NCBI RefSeq assembly: GCF_001028175.1
Contig: NZ_AEJF01000004.1
Coordinates: 1 to 38,590, forward strand
DNA length: 38,590 bases
Direction of reading: 5' to 3'
Source of the DNA: Caballeronia mineralivorans PML1(12)
GTDB lineage: Bacteria; Pseudomonadota; Gammaproteobacteria; Burkholderiales; Burkholderiaceae
In this document: in pieces, positions 26,986 to 38,590 of the stretch
Numbering within the stretch: the first letter of the stretch is position 1
Layout: the number at the start of each line of letters is the position of its first letter
Program-made: the position numbers and the translations under genes
Notes under the pieces: model-generated
The model's input: only the letters and a program-made list of their open reading frames with translations
What the model was told of the DNA's origin: nothing
Databases searched by the model: none

Positions 26986-27023
26986 AAAAAAAGCCCGTTC
27001 TGTCAAAACAGAACGGGCTTTTT
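26986..27023. terminator. alaS terminator (bidirectional)
   Basis: AAAAAGCCCGTTCTGT, ending at 27003, and ACAGAACGGGCTTTTT (27008-27023) form a perfect 16-bp stem with a CAAA loop. On the minus strand the stem is followed by a T-run, 34 bases after the alaS stop. Confidence 0.92.
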
Positions 27024-27056
27024 CAAACTGCTCAAGTGCGCGTGAAAGTTGATCGC

Positions 27057-29681
<2,625 letters not shown>

Positions 29682-29782
29682 GGCGTGCGGGTCTGCTGTT
29701 TTGTACGGCGGCGGCGCTTGGGGCGGAGCTTCTGATGTTTGTCGCTCGCGCGCGAGGGCCGGGTGCCAAAATGGGATTGTCG

Positions 29783-29788
29783 ATTATA
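29783..29788 (-). promoter_or_regulatory. -10 element of the alaS promoter
   Basis: The minus strand reads CCGTATAATCGAC, a perfect TATAAT about 100 bases before the alaS ATG, giving a leader of about 95 bases. The hexamer at 17 bases is poor. Confidence 0.45.
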
Positions 29789-29895
29789 CGGGGTTTGGAG
29801 GGGGGTTTTTGCTCGCGCCGGTGCATGGGGACGATGTCGGCGGTCGAAGCGCGTGATTTCGGTTACCCGAGCGCGTTTGTTTGCACCAGGTTTTA

Positions 29896-30035
29896 CTGGC
29901 AGGGTTTTGCCAGCGGGGCGAGTGTTGTAGCTCGCGCAGGTGGAAGGTTTTAGGCTGTGCGAATGTAGTTCGATTTCGGGCTGCGGCCCCCAGCAGCGCC
30001 CCGAAATCATCCCACATTAGCCGCTGGCAAAAGCC
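29896..30035. repeat. Cluster of nested inverted repeats in the alaS-lipoprotein gap
   Basis: Within the 403-base gap 29682-30084 I see no gene but strong palindromy. TTTTGCCAGCGG (29905-29916) is repeated inverted and perfect as CCGCTGGCAAAA (30021-30032). Inside, GATTTCGGG (29972-29980) pairs with CCCGAAATC (30000-30008), flanked by AATGT/ACATT. Smaller hairpins are CTGGCA/TGCCAG (29896-29913) and GCGAG/CTCGC (29918-29935). It could be a REP- or MITE-like element, a terminator for the lipoprotein gene or a structured RNA. Confidence 0.6.
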
Positions 30036-30084
30036 CTCGTATCGGCGAAGAGCGAAAAACTTCCGCCCGATCGCAGCTTCCGCC

Positions 30085-30294
30085 CTATCGCACGCCTGCC
30101 CCGATCAACCCGCCTGCTGCCGCACCCGCAACCGTGCCGATCGGACCGCCCGTCAGCACATAACCCAACGCGCCGCCGGCAGCCGCTCCGATGCCCGCAT
30201 GCGCCTGCGTACGGCTCATCGCACAGGCCGAAAGCGACGCGATCAGCACGCCAATTGCAGCAACCCGAAAAGAAACCCGCGTGATCTTGTTCAT
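30085..30294 (-). CDS. Small glycine-zipper lipoprotein (OsmB-like)
   Basis: This 69-residue protein has a lipoprotein signal peptide: MNKITRVSFR, a hydrophobic stretch and the lipobox LSAC with Cys24 as the lipidated residue. The mature part is rich in glycine and alanine in a glycine-zipper pattern (GIGAAAGGALGYVL, then GTVAGAAAGGLIGAG). OsmB-type proteins are small outer-membrane stress lipoproteins; the exact function of this one is unknown. An AAGGAAAA ribosome-binding site precedes the ATG. Confidence 0.8.
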   Translation of the reverse strand: MNKITRVSFRVAAIGVLIASLSACAMSRTQAHAGIGAAAGGALGYVLTGGPIGTVAGAAAGGLIGAGVR

Positions 30295-30656
30295 GGTGAA
30301 GTTTTCCTTTTTATCGTCGATACCGCTCGCGCTCCGAACCTTTCAATTTCATTATTTCAGGACGCGAAGCCATCTTAAAATCCTCCCGCCATTGCCGACA
30401 ACGCGATTTACCTCCCGTTACGCCCGATACATCCGGTATCGGAACGCCCATGCCCCGGTTACAGACTCAGCCGATGCAAGTCGCAAATCCAGTGGAGCGC
30501 GCAGGTGTCGCAGCCGCGCCGCACATCGCGGCAAAATGCGGGCCCGCGCTGTCCCGACCCTGTTGCTAAGGTAGAATCGAAAGACCAGATAAGTCTTACC
30601 GAACGCAAGCCGCACGTCTTCAACGCTAGCGCCCTCGTCCGCTCTCTCTTTCTCGC
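30295..30656. other. Divergent intergenic region between the lipoprotein gene and glnS
   Basis: This 362-base gap holds the upstream regions of two divergent genes. TAGAAT at 30572-30577 is a candidate -10 for glnS, about 75 bases before its ATG, without a good -35. I see no convincing small gene or RNA. Confidence 0.4.
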
Positions 30657-32366
<1,710 letters not shown>

Positions 32367-32402
32367 AACCATTGGCGCGTCCGCTGGACGCGCGCACATG
32401 TT

Positions 32403-33350
32403 GTGGGGGATGCTTTGCAACTCACCTTGCCAAGGTCGTTCGTCCGCGCGTGGCGCGCATCGTGCGCGTTCGCGCTGCTCATCGCGGCGCAAACGGCTTT
32501 CGCAAGCACGGCCGACCCGTCCTCGCCTACGTTACGCAAGATCGCCGAGAACGACACCATCGTCCTCGGCGTGCGCGAGTCGTCGGTCCCCTTCTCCTAT
32601 CTCGACGCGAAGCAGCGGCCCATCGGTTATTCGCAGGCCATTGCGCTCAAGATCGTCGACGAGGTCAGGCGCCGGCTGCAAACACCCCGCCTCGCGGTGA
32701 GCACGGTGGTCATCACATCGGCGAATCGATTCTCGTATGTGGTCAATCACCAGATCGATCTGGAGTGTGGCTCGACCGCCCATATTCGCGAGCGCGAACA
32801 ACTGGTGGCGTTCTCGAACAGCTTCTTCGATTACAGCATCCGGATGGTGGTGAAGCGCAAATCAGGCATCCGCAACTACGCCGATCTCGCCGGCAAGACG
32901 GTATCGACAACGGCGGGCACATCCGACGAGCAGTTGCTGCGGGAACTCTCTCTGAAACAGAAACTCGATCTGCGGATCATCAGCGCGAAAGACCACGCAG
33001 AAGGTTTCGACGCGTTGAAGACCGGCCGCGCCGTGGCGTTCGTGATGGACGATCCGTTGCTGTATGGAAAGATGGCCCAGGAAGGTCCGGCCCAACACGA
33101 GTACATGGTCACCGGCGATCCTCTGGCACGTGAGTCCTATGCATGCATCATGCGCAAGGGCGACCCGGTCTTCAAGAAACTGGCCGATGATGTCATTGCC
33201 GGCATGGAGCTTTCAGGCGAAGCCGCGAGACTCTACGACACGTGGTTCATGCAGCCCATTCCACCCGAGAACATGAACTTGCGGTTCCCGCTTTCGCCGG
33301 AAATGAAAGCGTTGTTCGCTAATCCCAACGACCGCGCATCTGATGACTGA
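32403..33350 (+). CDS. GltI-like amino-acid ABC transporter binding protein (orphan)
   Basis: This protein of up to 315 residues has a signal peptide (hydrophobic CAFALLIAAQTAFAS) and an SBP_bac_3 fold. It follows the glutamate/aspartate binding protein GltI closely: DLECGST, IISAKDH, GRAVAFVMDD and the C-terminal PIPPENMNLRFPLS. Glutamate or aspartate is therefore the likely ligand. No gltJKL permease or ATPase genes are nearby, so the partner importer must be elsewhere. The start is uncertain: a GTG at 32403 or a TTG at 32415, both next to a GGGGGA stretch; no ATG fits. Confidence 0.88.
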   Translation: MGDALQLTLPRSFVRAWRASCAFALLIAAQTAFASTADPSSPTLRKIAENDTIVLGVRESSVPFSYLDAKQRPIGYSQAIALKIVDEVRRRLQTPRLAVSTVVITSANRFSYVVNHQIDLECGSTAHIREREQLVAFSNSFFDYSIRMVVKRKSGIRNYADLAGKTVSTTAGTSDEQLLRELSLKQKLDLRIISAKDHAEGFDALKTGRAVAFVMDDPLLYGKMAQEGPAQHEYMVTGDPLARESYACIMRKGDPVFKKLADDVIAGMELSGEAARLYDTWFMQPIPPENMNLRFPLSPEMKALFANPNDRASDD

Positions 33351-33371
33351 TGGCGTGCCGCGCCTTCAGGC

Positions 33372-33824
33372 TCACGCGAGCGTTTGATGCAATTCGGCAA
33401 GCGACAGCGTGGTCTGGAAAAGGCGCGCGAGACTACGGCTTGCGTACTGATCGACATCGACGGGCGTGACCCATCTGTACGCGTCCATTTCCGGGATCAT
33501 CGTGCCGTCCCGGCGGCGCGGAAAATACGATTCGCACACACACTCTTCGAGCTTTACTTCTTCGTCGCTCACTCGCACCGCGAACAGATGCAGGTCCTTG
33601 TCGCGGCGATAAACAAAGCGCCCCAGATCCTTCAGCCGCTGCGCCTTCAGCACAATCCCGGTCTCTTCGACGAGTTCGCGCAACGCCGCTTCCACCGGTT
33701 GTTCGTGCGGCTCGCCCTGACCTTTTGGAATATCCCAGTGCGACGTCTCGGTCGCGTGACACAGCAACACGTCGCCTTGCGTGTTCAGAATCACGATGCC
33801 GCACGAAACTGTCCGCTCGGCCAT
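33372..33824 (-). CDS. Nudix hydrolase
   Basis: This 150-residue protein has a complete Nudix box (GQGEPHE, then ALRELVEETGI) in residues about 42-64, preceded by HWDIPKG. It hydrolyses a nucleoside diphosphate linked to another group; the pattern resembles Ap4A or dNTP hydrolases of the MutT group but the substrate cannot be told. The start is the ATG at 33824 (MAERTVSCG), where family homology begins; the frame is open for 85 more codons upstream but these read as arginine-rich shadow sequence overlapping the next gene. Confidence 0.85.
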   Translation of the reverse strand: MAERTVSCGIVILNTQGDVLLCHATETSHWDIPKGQGEPHEQPVEAALRELVEETGIVLKAQRLKDLGRFVYRRDKDLHLFAVRVSDEEVKLEECVCESYFPRRRDGTMIPEMDAYRWVTPVDVDQYASRSLARLFQTTLSLAELHQTLA

Positions 33825-33888
33825 CAAGCGGCCTTCCCGATTCGCGATACGGCGTGAGGAGTGCCCACGGGCTGGTTGAAACAGGTCA

Positions 33889-34272
33889 CTATGCCCATTT
33901 ACCGCCGTCCGGCTTGCAGGCGGTGGGTGCCCAGGTCTGCGTCTGGCCCTTGGCTTGAGCCACCATGGTGAGCTTGCGACAGGTACGCTCGCCGTTCTTG
34001 TTCGTATCCAACGGCGTGAGCGTGCCTTTGAGTGCGACCGGGTTGCGAGCGCCTTCGTTGTTCCAGTCGAGCGACTCACCGTCCTGCTTGGTGTCGTGCG
34101 CCGAGTGTGCCGCGTTGTTGAGCGCCTGCAAGTCGCGCTGCTTCATGTAGGTGATGGGCGTGTTGTTGAGAAACCCGAGGTTAGCCGCCTCTGCCGCGCC
34201 GCTGGCAAGCACAACGCAGCTTGCGATCGGTTGCACCGAAATGCGCTTGAGCGCGCGAGTTGGATATGGCAT
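33889..34272 (-). CDS. Small secreted surface-antigen-like protein (RT0821/Lpp0805-type)
   Basis: This 127-residue protein starts with a signal peptide (MPYPTRALKR, hydrophobic core, ASGAAEA, with cleavage likely before ANLGF at about residue 30). The mature part, with ITYMKQRDLQAL, SLDWNNEGARN, GTLTPLDT and ERTCRKL, resembles the C-terminal domain of 17-kDa surface antigens of the RT0821/Lpp0805 type. Two cysteines (in RTCRK and TACKPD) could form a disulfide. The ATG at 34272 has a good AGGAAGAG site; a longer frame upstream lacks one. Function is unknown. Confidence 0.72.
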   Translation of the reverse strand: MPYPTRALKRISVQPIASCVVLASGAAEAANLGFLNNTPITYMKQRDLQALNNAAHSAHDTKQDGESLDWNNEGARNPVALKGTLTPLDTNKNGERTCRKLTMVAQAKGQTQTWAPTACKPDGGKWA

Positions 34273-34733
34273 TGAAACACTCTTCCTCGTTGATATTGAT
34301 ATTGAATGGGCTTTCGTCGTTATAGCGTTCGTTATTCGCGTTATTTGCGTTTCAGAAACGATCAAGACCAGCTGATAAATAGCGATCGACAGGGGTCGAG
34401 GATAGCATGAGGTCACACGTGTGTTTTGCAAGCGCCGAATCGCCGCCAACTGGCCATGCAGTGTGATTTTCAGATCAAACCGAGGCTATCTCAGAAGTGT
34501 CCGATAGAGCCATGGGAGGCAGAAAACTATCATCGAAAGCTTGTCGACTTCGCGTCAAATCCGATCATGGACACCCCTCTCGCTGCCGCCCTGACGCCCA
34601 CGCTTTATGGCTGGATGTGCTTCGACATTTCGATTTCACACATTGCGTCATTAGCTTCGAAGCATCGCTTATTCGACGCGCAAACGCATCGCCGTTATGG
34701 TCGACGACATCTCTTTGCTGCATAGGAATTGCC
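34273..34733. other. Divergent intergenic region before the SsuA-like gene
   Basis: This 461-base gap separates two divergent secreted-protein genes. It is less GC-rich than its surroundings and holds short repeats (TTGATA-type at about 34289-34306, CGTTA-type at about 34317-34345) and a CACACGTGTG palindrome near 34414-34423. An open frame of 99 codons from 34426 has no ribosome-binding site and no recognisable protein. I see no supported gene. Confidence 0.4.
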
Positions 34734-35705
34734 ATGAAAAAGCTGTGCCTGTCGTTATCGTTCGCTGCTGCGTTCGCGTTGTTGCCTCTGTGCGCATCGG
34801 CACAAGATCCGGGGAGTTCGTCACCCAGGCAATTGCGCATTGGGTATCAGAAAGCCGGTCTGCTTGCCGTGCTCAAGGCCCAGGGTTCGCTCGAGCAAAA
34901 GCTAAAGCCGCTCGGCTATACCGTCAGTTGGTATGAGTTTCCAGCCGGGCCGCAATTGCTCGAAGCGCTCAATACAAGCAACATCGATTTCGGATACACC
35001 GGCGCGCCGCCACCGATTTTCGCGCAGGCCGCGGGCGTGAATTTTGTTTATGTCGGCGCCGAGCCGGGTGGACAAACCAATGAGGCGCTGTTCGTCAAAG
35101 CCGATTCACCGATTCATTCGCTCGCCGAGCTAAAAGGCCGGCGCATCGCGTTGCAAAAAGGATCGAGTTCGAACTTCCTGCTGCTTGCAGTGCTGCAGAA
35201 GGCCGGCTTGACACTCGACGATATCCACCCGGTTTATCTCCCACCCGCCGACGCCCGCGCAGCCTTCGAGAATGGCGACGTCGATGCATGGATCGTCTGG
35301 GACCCTTACTACGCCGCCGCGCAAAAGGCGTTGACGGTGCGTACGCTCGCCGACTACACCGGTTTGCCGAAGCCGTTCAATTTCTACGAGGCCACGCGTA
35401 GTTTCGCCACGCAAAATCCACAAGCGGTACGTGCCGTGATCGATCAGTTGCGGGCGACCGGTGCGTGGGTCACGCAGCATCCCGCGGACACGGCGGCGTT
35501 GCTCGCGCCCAAAGTCGGGCTGGACGCGGCGCTTGTGGAGACGTGGGTGCGTCGCGTGCCGTACGGCGCGATGCCGATCGACGAGAAGATTGTCGCGACC
35601 CAGCAGAGCGTCGCCGATACGTTCTATCGCGCGAAGCTCATTCCGAAGGCGGTGACGGTGAAGGACAACGTGTGGCAAGACCAGGACGCGCTGACAGCGC
35701 GGTAG
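34734..35705 (+). CDS. SsuA-like sulfonate/nitrate-type ABC binding protein (orphan)
   Basis: This 323-residue protein has a signal peptide (MKKLCLSLS, hydrophobic core, CASAQ, with cleavage near residue 24). It follows the aliphatic-sulfonate binding family: LRIGYQKAGLL, the SNIDFGYTGAPPPIFAQAAG loop, IALQKGSS and DAWIVWDPYYA. The ligand is probably an alkanesulfonate or similar compound. No ssuB, ssuC or ssuD lies next to it; a tRNA gene follows. The start at 34734 has TAGGA upstream; the in-frame ORF extends further but without a signal peptide. Confidence 0.88.
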   Translation: MKKLCLSLSFAAAFALLPLCASAQDPGSSSPRQLRIGYQKAGLLAVLKAQGSLEQKLKPLGYTVSWYEFPAGPQLLEALNTSNIDFGYTGAPPPIFAQAAGVNFVYVGAEPGGQTNEALFVKADSPIHSLAELKGRRIALQKGSSSNFLLLAVLQKAGLTLDDIHPVYLPPADARAAFENGDVDAWIVWDPYYAAAQKALTVRTLADYTGLPKPFNFYEATRSFATQNPQAVRAVIDQLRATGAWVTQHPADTAALLAPKVGLDAALVETWVRRVPYGAMPIDEKIVATQQSVADTFYRAKLIPKAVTVKDNVWQDQDALTAR

Positions 35706-35710
35706 GCGTG

Positions 35711-35727
35711 AGCTCTTTTTGAGAGCT
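35711..35727 (+). terminator. Weak hairpin after the SsuA-like gene
   Basis: AGCTCT (35711-35716) and AGAGCT (35722-35727) form a perfect 6-bp stem with a TTTTG loop, six bases after the stop. There is no T-run after it, so a terminator role is doubtful. Confidence 0.25.
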
Positions 35728-35791
35728 TGCGAACTCGAACGAGCAAGACGCCGGTGAAACGCGGTCGAGCGTTGAGATGAACCCGAGGGTC

Positions 35792-35868
35792 TGGCACGGC
35801 AGGAGGGACTCGAACCCCCGCCCCTCGGCTTAGAAGGCCGATGCTCTATCCAGCTGAGCTACTGCCGC
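35792..35868 (-). tRNA. tRNA-Arg (anticodon UCU)
   Basis: The minus strand folds as a full cloverleaf of 77 bases including an encoded CCA. The acceptor stem is GCGGCAG with CTGCCGT, the D stem GCTC/GAGC, the anticodon stem TCGGC/GCCGA with loop CTTCTAA, and the T stem GGGGG/CCCTC with loop TTCGAGT. The anticodon TCT (plus-strand 35832-35834) reads AGA and AGG arginine codons. No integration scar is seen beside it. Confidence 0.96.
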
Positions 35869-35956
35869 GTCGCAGATGATCCAGGATTTTACCTCATCGA
35901 AAGGATGCGAGGCCTCATTCCGAGACCTCGCTCGCTTCGATGCGTATTAAAACCGA

Positions 35957-36787
35957 TCAAACCGGTTGCTGATGCAACATGAACCAGCCGAGGCAAAACG
36001 CGCCGGCGATCACGCAATACAAGCCAAACGCGGCCAGCCGCCCCTTTCCTTCGAAGTAACGCATCAGGAAACGCACGCTCAGGTACGCCGCGATCCCGGT
36101 CAACACGCCGCCGAGGACGGCATCGGCGAGCTGATCGGGCGCGTGGAACAGCTTTGGCAATTCAAGCACGCCGGCCGCGAAGATAATCGGGGTGCCGAGC
36201 AAAAACGAGAACTCCGCCGCTTTCTCCGCGCTCAACCCGGCGCCGATGCCCGCGATCATCGTCAGCCCGCTGCGCGAAAAGCCCGGAATCAGCGCGCCGA
36301 TCTGCGCAAGCCCCACCAGGAACGCCTGCCTGAACGTGAGTTCTTCAGGCGCGCGCTCCGCCCGCGCACGCGTCAACCGGTCGCCGACCCACAGCAACAC
36401 ACCGTTGACCATCAGCGCAGCCGCGACAATGCGCAGATCGTGAAACAGCGCCTCGAGCCGCTTTTCAAGCACCAGCCCGACAATGCCCGTCGGAATCGTG
36501 CCGATGATCAGCGCCCACATCATGTGGCCATCGGCGTTTTTACGGCCGCGCAACGATCCGATAAACCCCGCTATCAGCGCAATCCAGCGCTTGCGGAAGT
36601 ACCACAGCAACGCGAGCGCGGTACCCAAGTGCAACGCGACCAGGAACGGCAACAACTGCGGCGCGTGTTTGTCGATATGCATCCCGATCAGACCGGGCAC
36701 CAGGAGCGTATGGCCGAGGCTGCTGACCGGGAACAATTCGGTCACGCCCTGCAGCACGCTCAGAAAAATCAGAAACCACAAAGTCAC
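35957..36787 (-). CDS. uppP: Undecaprenyl-diphosphatase (BacA type)
   Basis: This 276-residue integral membrane protein removes a phosphate from undecaprenyl diphosphate so the lipid carrier can be reused for peptidoglycan; overproduction gives bacitracin resistance in E. coli. The first signature reads [15 protein letters not shown] with Gln13, Glu17, Ser22, Ser23 and His26; the second reads PGFSRSG with Arg172. About eight hydrophobic helices are visible. The start is a GTG at 36787 with AGAGGA six bases before it; no ATG fits. A TATA-like promoter was not found. Confidence 0.93.
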   Translation of the reverse strand: MTLWFLIFLSVLQGVTELFPVSSLGHTLLVPGLIGMHIDKHAPQLLPFLVALHLGTALALLWYFRKRWIALIAGFIGSLRGRKNADGHMMWALIIGTIPTGIVGLVLEKRLEALFHDLRIVAAALMVNGVLLWVGDRLTRARAERAPEELTFRQAFLVGLAQIGALIPGFSRSGLTMIAGIGAGLSAEKAAEFSFLLGTPIIFAAGVLELPKLFHAPDQLADAVLGGVLTGIAAYLSVRFLMRYFEGKGRLAAFGLYCVIAGAFCLGWFMLHQQPV

Positions 36788-36949
36788 GTTGATCCTCTTT
36801 CGTTAGTGGCGACAGGCTCATAGCCGCGGTGCAGCATATGGCACGCAAACCGGCCGATTATGCCGGTCACCCAATGCAGCGCCAAGCCTTTGCGTTGCGC
36901 TTGATGTTAACGAAAGAAAATTGTTCGATTATTAAAATAATTTCGTAAG

Positions 36950-36987
36950 AATAAAAAAAGCCCATCGTAAGACGGGCTTTTTTTATT
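36950..36987. terminator. Terminator between uppP and the small membrane ORF
   Basis: ATAAAAAAAGCCC and GGGCTTTTTTTAT pair around a short loop, with an A-run on one side and a T-run on the other, so it can work in both directions. On the minus strand it lies 20 bases after the stop of the small ORF at 37006-37092 and would end that transcript. Confidence 0.85.
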
Positions 36988-37005
36988 CGCTGCGTCACAC
37001 CTGTG

Positions 37006-37092
37006 TCACGGTCGCAGCTTGTATAAGAACAGCAGCGTGCCCGCACCGAACGTGCCAAAAATGAACACTCCAAACATCATCGCCAGATCCAT
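37006..37092 (-). CDS. Possible 28-residue single-pass membrane protein
   Basis: A short frame begins MDLAMMFGVF at 37092 and ends with LYKLRP. It is one hydrophobic helix with a positively charged C-terminus, a common design of small membrane proteins. GAGGATGAT stands directly before the ATG as a ribosome-binding site. A promoter candidate lies upstream (37181-37211) and a strong terminator follows. The frame is open further upstream (37- and 58-residue versions) but without ribosome-binding sites. I do not recognise it. Confidence 0.5.
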   Translation of the reverse strand: MDLAMMFGVFIFGTFGAGTLLFLYKLRP

Positions 37093-37180
37093 ATCATCCT
37101 CGCCGTTCCGCAGGACCATCTTGATCGATGTGAGATCGTCAAGGCCGAAAAATGTTTCATCCGCGTTACATCGTGTTCGC

Positions 37181-37211
37181 ATTATCAGGGTAGTGAAACC
37201 AGCTGTGTCAG
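37181..37211 (-). promoter_or_regulatory. Candidate promoter of the small membrane ORF
   Basis: On the minus strand CTGACA (37211-37206) and GATAAT (37186-37181) stand 19 bases apart; each matches the sigma-70 consensus in five of six bases. The spacer is two bases longer than ideal. The leader would be about 80 bases. Confidence 0.4.
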
Positions 37212-37223
37212 TCGCAATTTCCC

Positions 37224-37245
37224 GGAAAGGGTTTCCCCGTAGAAT
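37224..37245 (+). promoter_or_regulatory. Candidate galM promoter with a small palindrome
   Basis: TAGAAT (37240-37245) is a plausible -10, 69 bases before the galM ATG. Just upstream GGAAA-GGG-TTTCC (37224-37236) is a perfect palindrome in the would-be spacer and could bind a regulator. No good -35 is visible. Confidence 0.35.
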
Positions 37246-37313
37246 TGAGCCGCCACATGAACGCACAACCTGCTCGTTGCTCGTTTGAACACTCACCCTA
37301 GGAGACCACCGAC

Positions 37314-38219
37314 ATGTCGTCACAACCCGAAGACATACTGGAAATCACGTTCGATGACGCCGTCCTCGAACTCGCGCCGCGCGCGGGCGGACGGCTGATG
37401 ACGTGGCGCGTCGGCGGCGAACCGGTCATTTTCTGGCCGGCCGCGCCGGACTGGTCCAACTTCGTCAAGATTCGCGGCGGCAATCCGCTGCTGTTTCCGT
37501 TTCTCGGCCGCCATTTCGTCGATGGTGAGATTGGCAAGTGGCGCGATCCAGAAGGCGTCGTGCATGAACTTCCCATGCACGGTTTCGCGCGCAATCTGCC
37601 GTTTGAACATCGCAAAGACGCGGATGGGCACGGCGTGCGAATGACGCTCGTCGACAACGACTTCACGCGCCAGGGCTATCCGTTCGCGTTTCGCTTCGAG
37701 GCTGCGTACCGGCTGGTCGATGCCGTGACACTCGATGTGGAACTCACCACGTCGAACCCCGGCGAGGTGCCACTGCCCTACTATGCCGGCCATCATTTCT
37801 ACTTTGCCCTGCCGCACGATCAGCGCGGCATCAGCAGCCTGGAATTGCCGCGCACGGAAACACGCCGGCAACGCGATGACGGCTCGATCAGCGACCCGGA
37901 AGCGGGCGCAGCCCGCTACGCGCTGGACGACGCCAGCATTCTCGATCGTTTCCACTGCTTTAGCGGCCCCTCCGACCACCCGGTGCGGCTCGTGACGCCG
38001 GGTTTGAAGCGCATGGTGAACTTCGATCTGCACCGCCCAGGCTCGGTGCCCTGGTACGCCGTCACCACCTGGACCGAAGCGCCGACGTCGGATTTCTATT
38101 GCATCGAGCCGTGGGTCGGTCTCCCCGATGCCATTCACAACGGCTGCGGACTACGCTGGCTCGCACCGGGCAAAACCGAAACGGCCGCGTTGCGGCTGAG
38201 CATTTCGCCAGTTGCGTGA
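37314..38219 (+). CDS. Aldose 1-epimerase family protein
   Basis: This 301-residue protein belongs to the galactose-mutarotase-like (GalM/YeaD) family, which interconverts anomers of sugars or sugar phosphates. Supporting segments are LELAPRAGGRLMTWRVGG at the start, PFLGRHF, MHGFARN with a likely catalytic His, YYAGHHFYFALP with the second His pair, and the C-terminal CIEPWVGLPDA with the candidate catalytic Glu. The substrate sugar is not readable. AGGAGA precedes the ATG by nine bases. It is a single gene. Confidence 0.88.
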   Translation: MSSQPEDILEITFDDAVLELAPRAGGRLMTWRVGGEPVIFWPAAPDWSNFVKIRGGNPLLFPFLGRHFVDGEIGKWRDPEGVVHELPMHGFARNLPFEHRKDADGHGVRMTLVDNDFTRQGYPFAFRFEAAYRLVDAVTLDVELTTSNPGEVPLPYYAGHHFYFALPHDQRGISSLELPRTETRRQRDDGSISDPEAGAARYALDDASILDRFHCFSGPSDHPVRLVTPGLKRMVNFDLHRPGSVPWYAVTTWTEAPTSDFYCIEPWVGLPDAIHNGCGLRWLAPGKTETAALRLSISPVA

Positions 38220-38380
38220 AACGGCGAACAGACGGGGAACAAGTGGGAACGATGGTCGCTTCTGGGGGGCGGCGGCGCCGGGACGGTAAAATCGGACATT
38301 TCGCCGTTACGCATTCTGGTTTGTTTGCCGCGGCGTATTTGGGTTTGTCGGTTTGTGCGGCGCTTTGCGAGGTTTTGAGT

Positions 38381-38590
38381 TTGGTAAAAATAATTCGACG
38401 GCTGAGCTGCGTGTCCTTGATCGCAGTGCTCGCCGCGTGTGGCTCTGCGCCGGTCGGGCCGGGCTTTTATCGAGTAGAACGGGGCGATACGGTGTCGAAG
38501 GTCGCGCGTGCGAACCGGACATCGGCGCAAAACATCGCGCGCTGGAACAACCTCACCGACCCGAATGCGATCGAAGTCGGCCAGGTGCTG
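38381..38590 (+). CDS. LysM-domain lipoprotein, NlpD-like (cut by window end)
   Basis: The frame runs open from a TTG at 38381 (or a second TTG at 38375) to the window edge, 70 codons. It shows a lipoprotein signal peptide (VKIIRRLSCVSLIAVL) with lipobox LAAC, then a LysM domain: FYRVERGDTVSKVARAN, then NIARWNNLTDPNAIEVGQ. This is the usual N-terminal half of NlpD/EnvC-type M23 metallopeptidase activators, though the peptidase part is outside the window. GCGAGG lies about ten bases before the TTG at 38381. No ATG fits, because an upstream frame stop precedes the signal peptide. Confidence 0.78.
   Translation, partial: MVKIIRRLSCVSLIAVLAACGSAPVGPGFYRVERGDTVSKVARANRTSAQNIARWNNLTDPNAIEVGQVL

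Noticed and set aside
34482..34510. Imperfect inverted repeat GGCTATC/GATAGAGCC as a possible IS end
   Set aside because: Pairing is imperfect, no target duplication or transposase remnant is visible, and no second end was found.
34426..34725. A 99-codon frame upstream of the SsuA-like gene
   Set aside because: No ribosome-binding site, no recognisable protein, and it ends inside the leader of the next gene.
35792..35868. tRNA-Arg as an integration site of a genomic island
   Set aside because: No integrase gene, no direct repeat of the tRNA 3' end and no change in gene style on either side within the window.

Overview
The window is a stretch of chromosome from a beta-proteobacterium of the family Burkholderiaceae, most likely Paraburkholderia, Caballeronia or a close relative. 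This rests on the high-GC codon use, the protein style of the housekeeping genes (valS, galU, alaS, glnS, uppP) and the layout of the inositol cluster. I infer the genus; no marker gene proves it. Most of the window is ordinary core and catabolic sequence. I see no phage, integrase, insertion sequence, CRISPR array or recognisable defence system.

Layout. At the left edge lies the first 65 bases of a leftward gene under a textbook Fur-repressed promoter. Next come mtnN and uvrD, overlapping by 4 bp and leftward. valS and galU run rightward, galU ending in a strong terminator shared with a TusA-like gene. Positions 7978-19884 hold a nearly complete myo-inositol catabolism locus. Its leftward arm is an RpiR-type regulator (iolR-like), iolG and a second Gfo/Idh/MocA dehydrogenase. 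Its rightward arm is an inositol/sugar ABC importer (binding protein, permease, ATPase) followed by iolC (fused to a DUF2090 domain), iolD, iolE and iolB. The arms diverge from a control region with a GGAA-N6-TTCC palindrome. The locus imports inositol, oxidises it (IolG), dehydrates the inosose (IolE), opens the ring (IolD), isomerises (IolB), phosphorylates (IolC kinase) and probably cleaves (IolC C-terminus). The last step, iolA/mmsA, is not in the window.

Positions 19889-25064 hold a tight leftward operon: iron-type alcohol dehydrogenase, hotdog thioesterase and the LivH-LivM-LivG-LivF membrane and ATPase parts of a branched-chain-amino-acid-type importer, with no binding protein. Its two ATPases carry degenerate residues that would fall in the same composite ATP site. 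This is the most unusual observation in the window.

The right part holds a Nudix hydrolase and a threonine aldolase (leftward), alaS, a structured intergenic region, a small glycine-zipper lipoprotein, glnS, a GltI-like binding protein, a second Nudix protein, a small secreted surface-antigen-like protein, an SsuA-like binding protein, a tRNA-Arg(UCU), uppP, a possible 28-residue membrane protein, a galM-family epimerase and the first 70 codons of a LysM lipoprotein cut by the window end. All product calls are by reading motifs; no database search was run.
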